Position numbers and translations under genes: made by a program. From Anisus vortex (lineage: Eukaryota > Mollusca > Gastropoda > Planorbidae), in NCBI GenBank assembly GCA_949126835.1, contig OX421503.1:2437001-2501000 (forward strand): DNA of 64,000 nucleotides. The letters are read 5' to 3'. Under the pieces are notes generated by a model. It saw nothing but the letters and a program-made list of their open reading frames with translations. It searched no databases and was not told the DNA's origin. How positions within the stretch are numbered: the first letter of the stretch is position 1; each line of letters starts with the position of its first letter. Shown piece by piece: positions 53,140-64,000 of this stretch.

Positions 53140-53470
53140 CTCCCCTCCAGGGGGAGGTGACGGGGAGAGAAGGGGTGGAGCGGACTAGATTGCTGTTACA
53201 AAATGTTCGAATGTCAAGGCCGGCTCTGATGATGGGGGCGCGGACCGACCGAGGGGAGGGGCTAACACAGGGTCTTCCTGCTGGCTACGATCCCATCTTG
53301 GCGTCAAGGCATGACGTAACGGTCAATCAGGTCCGGTGGGATAATCCAATTGGTCAGCAGCGGACGGCTGCTCGTCCATTTTCGTCTGAAATATTAAATT
53401 CTCACACCTCCTTCCTCTCTCCTCCCAACGATCTTATGGGGTCGTTCTTGTGACGTAATAAATCCTCTTT
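53140..53470 (-). promoter_or_regulatory. Candidate promoter/5' UTR of the RhoGAP gene
   Basis: GC-richer DNA directly upstream of the ATG. On the minus strand it has GCCAAGATGGGA (YY1-like, 53292-53303), two TGACGT/ACGTCA CRE-like cores (near 53312 and 53450) and no TATA box at a sensible place. Two tiny upstream ORFs (for example ATGGGATCGTAG) precede the main ATG if transcription starts above 53320. A splice acceptor (TTTTGTAACAG) near 53195 leaves open an upstream non-coding exon. Confidence 0.35.
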
Positions 53471-53474
53471 GACA

Positions 53475-54045
53475 AGTGAAGTCTCGTGAGGGAATCTGGG
53501 ACAAGTACTCCAATAGTCAGCCCGTATACTGCCGGCGTTTAGATAATGAAGATCCGATAACACACGCACACACACGTGAGCAGTATAGCGATAAACCAGA
53601 CTTGTATTCCAGGGTAGAATGGTAACAATACACTCGGTATAACAGTAAATACACTACAGTAGCAAGCAGTAGAATTTACACGTTGGGAACTGTAGGCTTC
53701 AAAACAACTCGCGAATATATCAGTTGGTCCATTAATCCATCACAATTTGAATGCATTCGGCTAAATCCATTTTTTGGAAAACACACATCCAAGCAAGAAC
53801 TCCTTGTAAAAAGTAAATATCAATTTTTGTCAACACTTTAGCAATAATAATATAAAAAAAACAACTAAACACAAAATAAAACAAAGGTAAATTAAATAAA
53901 CTCCCAATATTTAAAAAAATATCACTAAAAAGAAAGGTTTAAATAGAGTCACGGAGAAAATATATAAAGACTTCAAGAGTTCCTGATTTTAAACTAATAA
54001 TCGGATTGTGTCGGAATCTCATAATCTATTAATTAGAGCTCTAAT
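53475..54045. other. Upstream flank, no features recognised
   Basis: AT-rich sequence with a short (CACA) run at 53560-53575. No coding signal. Confidence 0.4.
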
Positions 54046-54047
54046 TA

Positions 54048-54350
54048 TAACTTATATACTACAGACGCTCCTACTATAAATAAGATTATTGCGTCCTATG
54101 CTCATCCGTGGTCCGAGTCTAGTCTTGCATTTTTATTATTGTTTTAAATTATGTTAAGTTACTGCTATTCCTGTTTTTTTCAGTTAACCCATTTCATGTC
54201 CGAATGCCACTCGGGAAGAAAGAGTACTTATGTGCATTTGTTCTCGCATAAGGGATAAGGAAAGTGTTTCTGTCTTCATGTTTATTTGAGCATTGCAACG
54301 GGCTGTTATTGGGTTGTATTTCTAATCTAGAGTTTAATGCGTTGAACAGA
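54048..54350 (-). mobile_element. LINE 3' fragment, longest of the partial copies
   Basis: It is collinear with 13440-13710: CAGACGCTCCTACTATAAAT, then GAATGCCACTCGGGAAGAAA, TTGTTCTCGCATAAGGGATA and GGGCTGTTATTGGGTTGTAT. It includes the last codons of the ORF2 frame but is truncated. Confidence 0.9.
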
Positions 54351-54354
54351 ACTT

Positions 54355-55370
54355 GAACGATCTATCAGGAATGTGTTCGGTAGTTACTTACACGACACGC
54401 AACGGGGTAGTGGGGGCCAATAAAACTGACAACAGTTATACTCAAAACCTTTTTTATTATTCAACTAATGGTTGGAATACGGCCAATAACATCAACAACA
54501 CAAAAACAACAACAAATGAAACAGGTCATTCACCCCAAAGTCTCGTACGGCGTTTGAGTCGTCGCCGGGTCAGTTCGAAGGTACCCAGTATCGTAAATAC
54601 TTACAGTGGTCTTGCCCTAGAGGTGGCCTTCTGGACTCATCTCTACAAATTGTGGATTACAAGTAGTCACAACTAAAGCACCACCTTTCTCGGACGGGAA
54701 AACCCCGGACGTAAGTGGATGTACACACAGGAAAGAAAACGGTGATAAAAAAAAAAACACATGGTCAGTTTCTAATGCAATAGGATGACCACAAACAAAC
54801 ACCACAAACTAGTGTAGCGCTCGAATCTAAGCGGAGGAAGGAAGGAAGACAAAAAAAAATGTAAAGAATGTAAACCAAAAAAGGAAGGAATTAGAGTGTG
54901 AAAAAAAGGATAGGGGAATAAGAGAAGTAAGAAGTAAGAATAAAAGAAATATTGATAAAGAACAAACGAAAAATGAATAAAATAAAAGACAGACAAAAAA
55001 AAGGAAAGAACAACTAATTAAAAAAAAACAAAAGCAAGCAAAAAGAATCATACAATAAAAAGATGAGAAAGAATGCCTCAGAAGAGAAAACAGAACAATA
55101 CTCTACACTTGTTTTGAAAATTGAAATCCTAAATAAAATAAAAACCGAATAATAGATCGCAATATGACCATGTACGATAATTATATCAACAAAAACAACA
55201 CACACATTACTGTTGTATAGGTGTGTCAGACACATATACAGATTACAGACACGTTCTCCGCCACTTGACTTGACACGTGTGTGTCACAGGGAAATGGGGT
55301 TTTCCCGTTGTACGCGCAGGTCACGGGTCTGGCCTTATCACGCGCACCGACGTGAACTGTGGCGTATGTA
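54355..55370. other. Unassigned intergenic sequence
   Basis: The segment 54830-55060 is strongly A/G-rich on the plus strand (AAAGAAGGAAGG type). No gene evident. Confidence 0.4.
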
Positions 55371-55373
55371 CGT

Positions 55374-55928
55374 ACGGCGGTATACTAGGTGAGTACAATT
55401 ATACACAGAGGACGGCGGTACACTGGATGAGTACAACTATACACAGAGGACGGCGGTACACTAGGTGAGTACAACTATACACAGAGGACGGCGGTACACT
55501 AGGTGAGTACAACTATACACAGAGGACGGCGGTACACTAGGTGAGTACAACTATACACAGAGGACGGCGGTACACTAGGTGAGTACAACTATACACAGAG
55601 GACGGCGGTACACTAGGTGAGCACAACTATACACAGAAGGACGGCGGTACACTAGGTGAGTACAACTATATACAGAAGAACGGCGGTACACTAGGTGAGT
55701 ACAACTATACACAGAAGAACGGCGGTACACTAGGTGAGTACAACTATACACAGAAGAACGGCGGTACACTAGGTGAGTACAACTATACACAGAAGAACGG
55801 CGGTACACTAGGTGAGTACAACTATACACAGAAGAACGGCGGTACACTAGGTGAGTACAACTATACACAGAATGACGGCGGTACACTAGGTGAGTACAAC
55901 TATACACAGTAGGACGGCGGCCCACTAC
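55374..55928. repeat. 38/39-bp minisatellite array with 5' splice-site motif, about 14 copies
   Basis: The unit GGCGGTACACTAGGTGAGTA, then CAACTATACACAGAGGAC. Early copies are 38 bp (AGAGGACGG), later ones 39 bp (AGAAGAACGG). Nearly every copy contains CTAG|GTGAGTAC, a consensus 5' splice site on the plus strand. Diverged GGCGG/GTAC-containing sequence continues to about 56160. Confidence 0.95.
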
Positions 55929-56554
55929 GCGAGTAGACCTACATACTGAGATGTACGGCGGTGGTTCACTGCGAATGTACACAAAGGAACGACTGTTCCC
56001 AAAGTACGAACATCGTACGCAGAGACGGGCGGCTGTTCCCTACCAACGTACACTGTACCACAGGAACGACACAAACAGGATACACAAGACAGACAGCGGC
56101 TTCGTTATACGCATTCCATGTCAACAACATACACTGTAAGACGGCTATTTCACAACGAACCTAGAAACAGCCGACAACGTTGATCAGGTCAAGGAATGCA
56201 CCAAGAGCCACTTAAGACTTAGCTGTCGAGCAATGAAAAGTTAGACGTGGCGACACAATGAACAAAAAACCACATACTGTTTCGTCGACATTCTGTTATA
56301 GTAAAAAGCAAGTTTTTTCCGCTATACGTGTTCTATCAAGTGAGGAAAGTCCCAAAGTCAATAGTCTTCAAGTAGTGTAAGTATTTCATGACGCATTGTT
56401 TCCGGACTGACTGACTCGCACTGACTCAATACAATGAAGATTGTACATGATATATATATATATAGTTATACATTATATATACAAATATACATTTATATAC
56501 AGTTGTCATAGAAATGTTTTTTTTTTTAAACGTAGGTATCATAATAGTGAATAG

Positions 56555-57015
56555 GGATAATGTATTAATACAAGCTAAATTGACATTCGTTGCCCGGGGG
56601 GGGGGGGGGGGGGGGAATACAAATTTTATAAACTACAATGAACAAAAAGCTATAGGCCTAGATTTAGTAATTTGTTTTATTGTTTTTAAACTGAAGACTT
56701 TTACGAAAGTAATTTAAAATAAATTAATGTAATCGGGTAACAATATATAAGACTTTTTATCTCACAAAAAGCTAAATTGCCCGGTTTTGCCCGTGGATTT
56801 ACAATCTTTTCTCTTTTTTTTTTTTTAAAGAAATATTAACCCTTCCAGTACCGACGTACTTCTATCCATGCTGCCTTCAGTTCCGCTATATACGCGCCCG
56901 GGACCGTAAGGGTTAATAGAATTATTTATATATTTTTTTTAGAAAAAAAAAGGGTAATAGACTAACTGGATAATCGAGCCCGGGTCGACCGCATGGAACG
57001 TCTTTCTTGGACGAC
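56555..57015 (-). repeat. tRNA-derived SINE, family 2, interrupted by an 81-bp element
   Basis: TTGACATTCGTTGCCCGGGG at the tail, TAAACTGAAGACTTTTACGA in the body, GCTAAATTGCCCGGTTTTGC, and a head complement (GGATAATCGAGCCCGGGTCG) at the right. The 81-bp TTAA-ended element is inserted at 56836-56916. Confidence 0.75.
56836..56916. mobile_element. 81-bp TTAA-ended miniature element, copy 2
   Basis: TTAACCCTTCCAGTACCGAC at the left, AAGGGTTAA at the right, with the same core as copy 1. It lies inside a family 2 SINE. Confidence 0.8.
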
Positions 57016-57395
57016 CCATTACAAAAAAAAGTACATTTTGTGTTTGAAACAACAACAACAACAACGTTAAACGAGGAAAAAGAGATTTGGTGCTTGTTAA
57101 ATCATAACGAAGAAAAAAAAACTATTGTAACAGAAAAATAGTTCCTTCCGTAACAGCATCTAACAGTTGGAAGCGCTAGGAGGAAAAATTACAATGCGCA
57201 TTATTTATGGAGTTCACCGCCCGCCCACTCGCCCACCTACCTGGCTATGTTCCGCACATTAAAATTCATGACTAGATCTAGACGTGTTCAAATTGTTTTG
57301 ATAGAAGATGAACCACCATCCCCTCCTCTCATTCCCCACCTCACCCTTTTGTTTTCATTAAAGCATACAAATATTCATCCGCAGATGGCCTGGAG

Positions 57396-57605
57396 TAGGG
57401 GTAAGAAACCTACGGCACGCGCATGCCAAACCTTGGCACGCAGAGCGATTTTCAATGGCACGCAGAAGAACTCCAAAAAAGGCTATACAAGTATATTCTC
57501 CAAAAAAAAAAAGTACGTGACAGAGCAGGTTGACGTTTAGGAATGAATTAGAAATCCTAATCCTACTTTACCACACTACTATTATTAAACAATTGCGGAC
57601 CCATG
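57396..57605 (+). mobile_element. hAT-type MITE
   Basis: It begins TAGGGGTAAGAAACCTACGG, contains CTTGGCACGCAGAGCGATTT and TCAATGGCACGCAG, and ends AATTGCGGACCCATG. The ends are diverged. Confidence 0.7.
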
Positions 57606-57617
57606 GCAAAGAGCATC

Positions 57618-57698
57618 TTAACCCTTAAAGTCCCGGGCGCGTATATAGCGGAACCGAAGGCAGCATAGATAGAAGTAGGTCGGTACGGGAAGGGTTAA
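57618..57698. mobile_element. 81-bp TTAA-ended miniature element, copy 3 (inverted)
   Basis: This is the reverse orientation relative to copies 1 and 2: TTAACCCTTAAAGTCCCGGG at the left and CGGTACGGGAAGGGTTAA at the right, again exactly 81 bp. It is about 700 bp from copy 2. Confidence 0.8.
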
Positions 57699-57699
57699 A

Positions 57700-58210
57700 C
57701 TTCTGACTCGCTTGCAGACACTTCCAAGTCCCTGTAATTAAATAAGTATCTGGAGTTCTCAGGGCGACGGCTTAGTTTCCACGACAGTAAATCCTGAGCT
57801 GTACCTTTGACCCCCAACAAACCCAAGCCAGGGACTAAAAGTGACTCACGCAACAGTGTACGCGGCTAGAATCGTGAGAAATCAATCAATCTCCGGATAT
57901 CTGAGTAAACCAAGAACCCCAACCATCCAAACTCTTGTCACACATATAAGTCTTTCCCGACACAAACTCGCCACCCATGCCCTCCCAAGGCCACCTCCCC
58001 CCCCCCCCCCCGCGTCTCTAATCAAGTGGGTGCTAGTAAAGCAATTTCTAAATAAATTGCCGCTATATAATAGTCAGCTATAAATCCACTACCGACTTGG
58101 AGAGGAGATGGGCGCCGCCAAGTCTACCAAGCCCAAGAGAGGACTAATGTCTAAACATTCCGTCAACATATGACCGGAAGCATATTGTTATGCACGGCTT
58201 GAAGTCTCTA
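57700..58210. other. Unassigned intergenic sequence
   Basis: No gene or repeat recognised apart from a C run at 57998-58012. Confidence 0.4.
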
Positions 58211-58214
58211 GACC

Positions 58215-58330
58215 ACGGGTCGGCAACCTTTTGCTAACAGTGTGCCAAACTAGGTTTCTAAATCGTTCAGCGTGCCAACAGTCTAAAAGTCAACCTGCTA
58301 TATTAGGCCTATACTTTAAAAACAATTTAT
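58215..58330 (-). mobile_element. hAT-type MITE fragment
   Basis: CACGGGTCGGCAACCTTTTG, then GTGTGCCAAACTAGG and CAGCGTGCCAACAGTCTAAA: this corresponds to the 3' half of the family read from the other end. Truncated. Confidence 0.65.
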
Positions 58331-59310
58331 TTGCATACGACAATTAATTCAACTCCGTAGCAAGACCAAGGCATAAGATTAAGAGATTATTCATAGAGAA
58401 AATCGTTAAAGAGCTTTATATTTAATACAAAATTGCGTTTGTGATTATCCTCCATTTTATTTGCATTTATAGCAAATACAATATTTTATTACTGAACTAT
58501 CACATTTATGGTAATTTTTGTCTTAATATCATCATTTGTTAATCAAGGTAAGACATGCCCATTTTAATTATATCTTGATCTCAGTTTAACTGAGAAGTCC
58601 TCTTAACTCTTAATAATGTTTTATAGAATTTGGCTTACAAGTTTTCTTACCATCATCGTTAAGCGTAATAAATACGTAGTAATCATAAAAACTGGGTAGT
58701 TAATATAGCGTTTGAAAATATATATTCTTTAGTCATATAATAATTATAGAATTTTCAAATACATTTTAAATTTTGATTATTTCAATGTTATAAATTGTAA
58801 GCATATATATCTATTCTTTTATAAAAGAAAAAAAAAGAAATATTAAGCTTATCGCAAATAAAACGGGTTTATTATCTCCCTTTAATTAAAAAATGTTTCC
58901 ACATTTGATTCAATAGTGATGCAAAACAAGTTTTGTTTTGTAGTATAACAAATATTATTGACTAATTATTATTTCTTTCTATAAATCTAGCGTTATGGTA
59001 TTCATTACAAGATTTAACTATTAGAGGATTAAAATAATTAACGTTAAAAAGTTGTACATAAAATTAAATATTTCATGCATTAATTTTGTGTCCATTTTTA
59101 AGGATAATTACATAATATATGCTATTAAATAAGTCTCTTATATTTATTAAATTAATAATACAAATAAATTAGTTTTAGAATTACTTATATTTATGTTTAA
59201 TTAAAAGAAGATGAGCATAAAAACTCTTCGAAATGTAATAAGGCTGTATCATTAAAGTGTAGGTGACCTCATTGTATGCTTAGAAACGCTTTCATGTGCG
59301 ATACAATCTG
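58330..59310. other. Very AT-rich intergenic sequence
   Basis: No coding frame, tandem repeat or recognised element. The composition stands out as the most AT-rich kilobase upstream of the gene. Confidence 0.45.
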
Positions 59311-59314
59311 TTCA

Positions 59315-59598
59315 CAAGTGTAAAGTAAAAAAAGAATCCCGCCGGACCAAATTGATCAATAGGGCCGGTGAAGCAGCCTTCACCAGTTTCCATGGCCACG
59401 GCATACTAGGCGATTGTGTGGCCAGCACTATGCACAGCCGCCTTTACTTTACCCAAACTTAGGTCAGGTACCTATCAGAGCTGGGTTGACTCGGGAACAC
59501 CCACAAATCCTGGAAAAAAATTCTAGCCTGCACCAGGATTCGAACCCAGGACCCTTGGACCGCCAGTCGAACGCGCTACCGTTCGGCAAGATATGTCC
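59315..59598 (-). repeat. tRNA-derived SINE, family 1 (near full length)
   Basis: CGGACCAAATTGATCAATAG at the 3' end, GGTCAGGTACCTATCAGAGC in the body, CCAGGATTCGAACCCAGGAC (box B complement) and GTCGAACGCGCTACCGTTCG at the head. Confidence 0.88.
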
Positions 59599-59866
59599 AA
59601 TATCCAGTTAAAATGCTAATCCATTCCAGTGGTCTTTGAAATTGCAACCAACTTACTGAAATGTGTCGCTATGTCATTCAGAAACATCGGATTTAACAAT
59701 CAGTTTTCCTCATTCAGAATCGGAAAATGTTTTTTTAATCAATAAAAAAAACTCTTGGAGGTCTGCTCTAGACACTAGACTATTATATAAAGCGTCTAAA
59801 TATGACATGAAACTTCAAACAACATGACTAAAGACCTGGAGAAATACAACATTAAACCTCTAAGCC

Positions 59867-60055
59867 AGCGGTCGGCAACCTATGGCACACGTGCCAGACT
59901 TGGCACGGCGAGCGATTTTCAATGGCACGCGGAAGACCACCAGAAAGTCAATTCAGGTTTCTTCGACGAGAAATTGACTGCTAGAGAAGTATGACTGTTG
60001 GCACACTGGATGAATTAGAAATCCTACTTTGGCACGCTATTATCAAAAGGATGAC
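59867..60055 (+). mobile_element. hAT-type MITE
   Basis: It begins CAGCGGTCGGCAACCTATGG and contains GACTTGGCACGGCGAGCGAT and CTACTTTGGCACGCTATTAT. The 3' terminus is degraded (AAAAGGATGACC). Confidence 0.75.
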
Positions 60056-60059
60056 CTAA

Positions 60060-62170
60060 ACTATCCCAAACGTCTCTACAAATTTGAAATGAAACCTCTC
60101 AATTATCTAAAGAAATCTCTAAAATACATACCACTCTCTCTTTCCTTCTATAACCCAGGAATGAACTAACGAGTAAATCACTTACCCCAACAGCTATACA
60201 CCAACAGAAAGGTATGACCAAAAAAAAAAAATAGAACCCCGTCCACATCCCAAAAAAACTATCCAGTGTTTACAATGTTGGTGGTGTGGCATAAGTAAGA
60301 GAGCCCTACAGCTCTACACACAAAACAAACTGTCCGGGACGTCAATAACGTAGGCAACTGCACGCAAGGGAAACTAACAAAATAAAACAAAAATAACAAA
60401 ACAAAGAGATGCCTGGGGAAGGAGGTGGGGTGGGGGTCAAGCGTTTGATGGAATGTGGGAGGGAGGGGAGGGAGGGGGGGCAAGTCCTCTTGTTGGTTAT
60501 ATGTCATAGGAAACTCCACTTGAAAGGCCCGGGTCAACGTAAAGAGAATAACAATTTCCGGCACAAGGCAGAACGGAGACACAGCGGGGGGTGAGGGGAG
60601 GAGGAATTGGAGGGGGTGGGGAGAGTTAGTTGTGTTGTCCAAATGCCTAGCACGAGAGTACGGTAAAAAAACAAAACAAAAAAAAAACTCAGCTGTAACA
60701 GACTAACAAAGGAGATTTCAATATCTTTAATACATTAACTACATTAACTACATTAACTACATTAACTACATTAACTATATATGGAATGTGTATTCTGGGC
60801 ATGTATCCCACAGGGCACAATTATCTAGAAGGAGACAAGACTGGGAGCTGTGAGCAAGAGATGGGACACTCGGACAACAATTCATCGCGTGGGGTTGCCA
60901 TCCTCCCATAAGAAATACACAGCATCGTGAGGACTGGGAGGAAGTCAATTTGCATGTCAACGGTCAAAGAAGACTAACAGAACTTAACGAAATATCGGGT
61001 AGACTTGGAAATATTTGAACGGGAATCCAGTAATAAGTTTAAGTCGTGTCATGGAATTCATGTAACTATATATAGGCTAGGCCTACCATTTATACAAAAG
61101 GGTTGTTAATTACAAATTATTATTTTTTTCATTTAATAAAATGTTATTTCGTTTGTTTATTTTTTAATCAGGATTCTTATTTTAAAGTTAGTAATACACA
61201 AATTTATTAACAAACACCCCCCCCCCCCCCCCCCCAAAAAAAAACAACAACACTTAATTAAAAATGCCAAAAACCTGAGACTGATGTGCTGTGTTTTTCG
61301 GCGCTCCTGTAAAGACGCATGGGCTAATACGATGGGCTCGCCGCGACACACGCTTTTTTTTTGGGAACCACTGCTTTTATTACTCAGGCTCTACCGGGGG
61401 TGAAAATCTGAGACCACTCCATCCCTCACCACCCCCCCATCTCCAATTTCGCAACATTCTCGCCAGATGTCAGGAAGTTTGTTTTTTCTGCTATTGGTTT
61501 GCAGTCCTCGGCCATGCAGGTGTGGACAACCGAAAAGCTCGTGGGTTGCTGCATCACAGACATCAACACACGTGTTCTCACAGACTTCAAAGGACACGTC
61601 TATGGAAATCTAGTGGGAGTCGGTTTATAGTTTATATCAAAGAGGGGAGGGGGCGATCTCAAAAACGTTTTTTTGTCTACAAAGCAGTGAAGGTCCAGTT
61701 GGTTGTCCACTCTCTGCAGAGTTGGCGAGGAGGCGGGGGGGGGGGAGTCTCTGGTGGACCTGATGTGGTCAGCGTACGTAAACACGTTTAAGCATTTCAA
61801 ATGGCATTGTAAATTAATTGTAAATCTGTAATAATGTCCACAAAACAAATACAGTTTTCAAAGATCAAATGAAAACTAAAAAAAAAATGGCATCAATATT
61901 TGAATGGACTATTTACAAAACATAATAAGATGGCTTTTATCCTGTTTATACCTACCAAAAAAAAATACCTTCCCCCTTTTAAAAATTATGTGTTTTTTTT
62001 TAATAAATATAAAACATGTAAATGAGTTGGGAATAGAACCGAACACACCGAAATCGGATTACCAACGAACCCAAACTCTGCCGCGACCGAACCGAACCCG
62101 AACTTTTGGTCTCACCGAACCGAACCCGAACTTCTAAATGTGGGTTCGATTCCCATCTCAAGTTTCTTCT
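60060..62170. other. Intergenic sequence with simple repeats only
   Basis: It contains a 10-bp tandem (ACATTAACTA, five copies, 60731-60776), a G-rich patch at 60420-60620, a C17-type run near 61217-61234 and GAACCGAAC-type short repeats near 62035-62130. The short open frames here lack any recognisable product. Confidence 0.45.
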
Positions 62171-62176
62171 TGAATA

Positions 62177-62370
62177 CAGGGGTCGGCATCTTTGATACTA
62201 GTGTGCCTTAGTAGGATTACTTTTTTTTTATATAGCTTTATATAGCGTGCCAACAGTTTAAACGTCTAGCGATCAATTTCTTGTATAAGAGACTAGAATA
62301 GCCTTTTTTCTTGGTAGCCCAACGTACAACTGTAAATCTATCTGCGTGCCACCTCTGTCACGTCACGTGC
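62177..62370 (-). mobile_element. hAT-type MITE, reverse orientation
   Basis: CAGGGGTCGGCATCTTTGAT begins the element; AGCGTGCCAACAGTTTAAAC and TCTGCGTGCCACCTCTGTCA are complements of the usual interior. The right end is not clearly defined. Confidence 0.6.
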
Positions 62371-62787
62371 CTGTTCCATAATAAAAACCTGACCAATAAT
62401 TGTCCAATTTAAAAAAAAAAAGGACGTTAAGTCGACAAGAGAAACTGTGTGAAGATTTTCACTTCACGTCACGGAGGCCCAGACAGTGACAACATAATCT
62501 CAAAATTATAGCCTTGGACTGGTGTCCACATTATATTGTTTGAATTCATGGTTTGACGGATAATAGCTGATCACCTGATGGCATATAGAAAGAAAGAGAG
62601 AGGGGGGGGGGGTTGGAGAAGAAGGGATGTGCGGACATAGAGAAAAAAAAGCTGGCAAAAATAAGGTAGTTAGAGAGATGTAATTAAACATATTATGCAG
62701 TAAAAATAACATTAAATCATATAGCCTATTGAGAAACTCGAAAGATGATATTCAAAGGTCAAAGGATATTAGACATGTGCACGGTTT

Positions 62788-62998
62788 TATAAGTAAAGTA
62801 CCCTTCGGAACCAAAACGGTTATATGGGCCGGTGAAGCAGAGTTCACCAGTTTCTGTGGCCACGGCATACGAGGGGATGTGTGGCCAGCACAATGCACAG
62901 CCGCCTATACTTTACCCCAACTAATGTCAGGTACCCATCAGAGCTGGGTAGATTCAGGGGCACACTCCAGACCCGGAAAAAAGTCCTAGCCTGCCACC
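62788..62998 (-). repeat. tRNA-derived SINE, family 1 (5'-truncated)
   Basis: AAGTAAAGTACCCTTCGGAA, GGGCCGGTGAAGCAGAGTTC, TGTCAGGTACCCATCAGAGC, ending at GTCCTAGCCTGCCACCC. The tRNA head is absent; GATA-rich sequence follows. Confidence 0.85.
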
Positions 62999-62999
62999 C

Positions 63000-63200
63000 A
63001 AAGAAGATAAATATACTATAAACAGATAGGCCTAGATAAATGGACAGATAAATAGATATATTGATAAACACATAGACTAGATAGATAAATAGATCGATCG
63101 ATAGTTAGGTATGTAGAATTGTATATAGATAGGCGGTTAGATAAATAGATAGAAAGGTACAAAATTAACTAGAAAGATAGATCTACAAATATTCAAATAA
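63000..63200. repeat. GATA-rich degenerate microsatellite
   Basis: Repeated GATAGATAAATAGAT-type blocks with many interruptions. Confidence 0.85.
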
Positions 63201-63639
63201 ATAACTATAATATTGAACTTGATAAAAGGGGGGACAACTCACCTACATTATCAAAATGTTACTGCAAGCAAGCAACGAAGGGAGTTAACCATATCTAAGA
63301 GCCTTAGCATGCAGCCTCCACTAAAAAAAAAACAACAACATCCGAGTTCTACGTGTGACATGAGCAAGACTGTCTAATATAAAACGCTCTATTGCTCAAC
63401 AGAATATCCATATGGATTCACAACAAACCAACTTCACACATCAGCTCTATCAATAGATTAATATATATCCAACAGTGGCGAAGAACTGAAGTCTGGGTCT
63501 TCCAACTAGACTTGTACACACAAAACAAGCACGCAGACTCCCAGTGTCCACAAGTAGGACAACGGAGACGATGGGAAAAGAGAGCGACACACACACACAG
63601 TACGTTCACACTGGTATTGATCTGACACTTTCTCCTTTA

Positions 63640-63806
63640 CTCCTTCCCTCTCTCTCTCTCATTCTGTCCGCCGTTCTCGTGTTCTTCCTCTCATTATCCC
63701 TCCGGTTACTCTCCCCTCCACCCCCGACCGCGAAACCACCCGAGCCTCTTTTGATTCACAGAAATGTTTCGACGAGCCTCCCCGTTTCTTTCTCTCTCTA
63801 TTTCTT

Positions 63807-63837
<31 letters not shown>

Positions 63838-63845
63838 TTATCTCT
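63640..63845. repeat. (CT)n-rich tract
   Basis: Two pyrimidine tracts of CTCTCT type at 63645-63662 and 63790-63845, followed by a poly-G run at 63907-63922. Confidence 0.9.
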
Positions 63846-64000
63846 CTCATTCTGTTCTTACACACATCAACCCATCAACCAACAAATCCATTGAAGAGTG
63901 TGCGGTGGGGGGGGGGGGGGGGCGATGAGAGAAAGCAAGGAAAAGGGGGGGGGGGTAGTGTGATAAGGAGGCGGAGAGGAACAAGGGATTTAGGAGGTGG

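Noticed and set aside
55575..55982. 135-codon minus-strand frame with a 13-residue period
   Set aside because: A by-product of the 39-bp units in the array at 55374-55928.
58330..59310. Nuclear copy of mitochondrial DNA
   Set aside because: AT-rich like mitochondrial DNA, but no mitochondrial gene could be recognised in any frame.
61291..61791. 166-codon plus-strand frame
   Set aside because: Low-complexity composition, poly-T and poly-G tracts, no family resemblance, and an overlapping antisense frame of similar quality.

Overview
The window is nuclear DNA of an animal, most likely a gastropod or related lophotrochozoan. It has GT-AG introns, intron-dispersed coding sequence, AT-rich introns, many tRNA-derived SINEs, hAT- and piggyBac-type miniature elements, a CR1/Jockey-like non-LTR retrotransposon and several minisatellites. 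The species assignment is an inference from style, not from a diagnostic marker.

One host gene fills most of the window, on the minus strand. Nineteen coding exons between 53137 (ATG) and 2524 (stop) join in frame, every junction checked for AG/GT and phase, to give a predicted protein of 2988 residues. The order is a basic Ser-rich N-terminus, an atypical PX-like domain, an SH3 domain, an optional Pro/Ala/Thr-rich linker, a complete RhoGAP domain with its arginine finger, and a very long disordered tail encoded by a single 6.2-kb last exon. The closest family I recognise is ARHGAP32/ARHGAP33 (p250GAP/RICS and TCGAP; Drosophila CdGAPr appears related). The tail carries three SxIP motifs of the kind that bind EB1 at microtubule plus ends.

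Layout from left to right: 1-2523, 3' UTR and flank; 2524-8684, last exon; 9000-10277, intronic 67-bp satellite array; 10756-20514, tail-proximal and RhoGAP exons, with a LINE at 13.4-15.7 kb; 20.5-25.2 kb, AT-rich intron; 25.2-29.5 kb, linker, SH3 and PX-end exons; 29.5-40.1 kb, a 10.6-kb intron with repeats, tandem hAT MITEs and a possible internal promoter; 40.1-44.3 kb, N-terminal exons, with a 20-bp array abutting one acceptor; 44.3-53.0 kb, an 8.7-kb intron with 42-bp and 30-bp arrays and a recursive-splice-like site; 53.0-53.5 kb, first coding exon and candidate promoter; 53.5-64 kb, upstream intergenic DNA with repeats only.

I found no second protein-coding host gene, no rRNA, no convincing standalone tRNA and no CRISPR. 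The other long open frames are either reverse-strand shadows of the last exon or read-through of tandem repeats whose unit length is a multiple of three. The most notable observations are the SxIP cluster, same-phase alternative donors around a variable coding minisatellite, several unusual splice-site arrangements, minisatellites that multiply transcription-factor or 5' splice-site motifs, and a family of exactly 81-bp TTAA-ended miniature elements.
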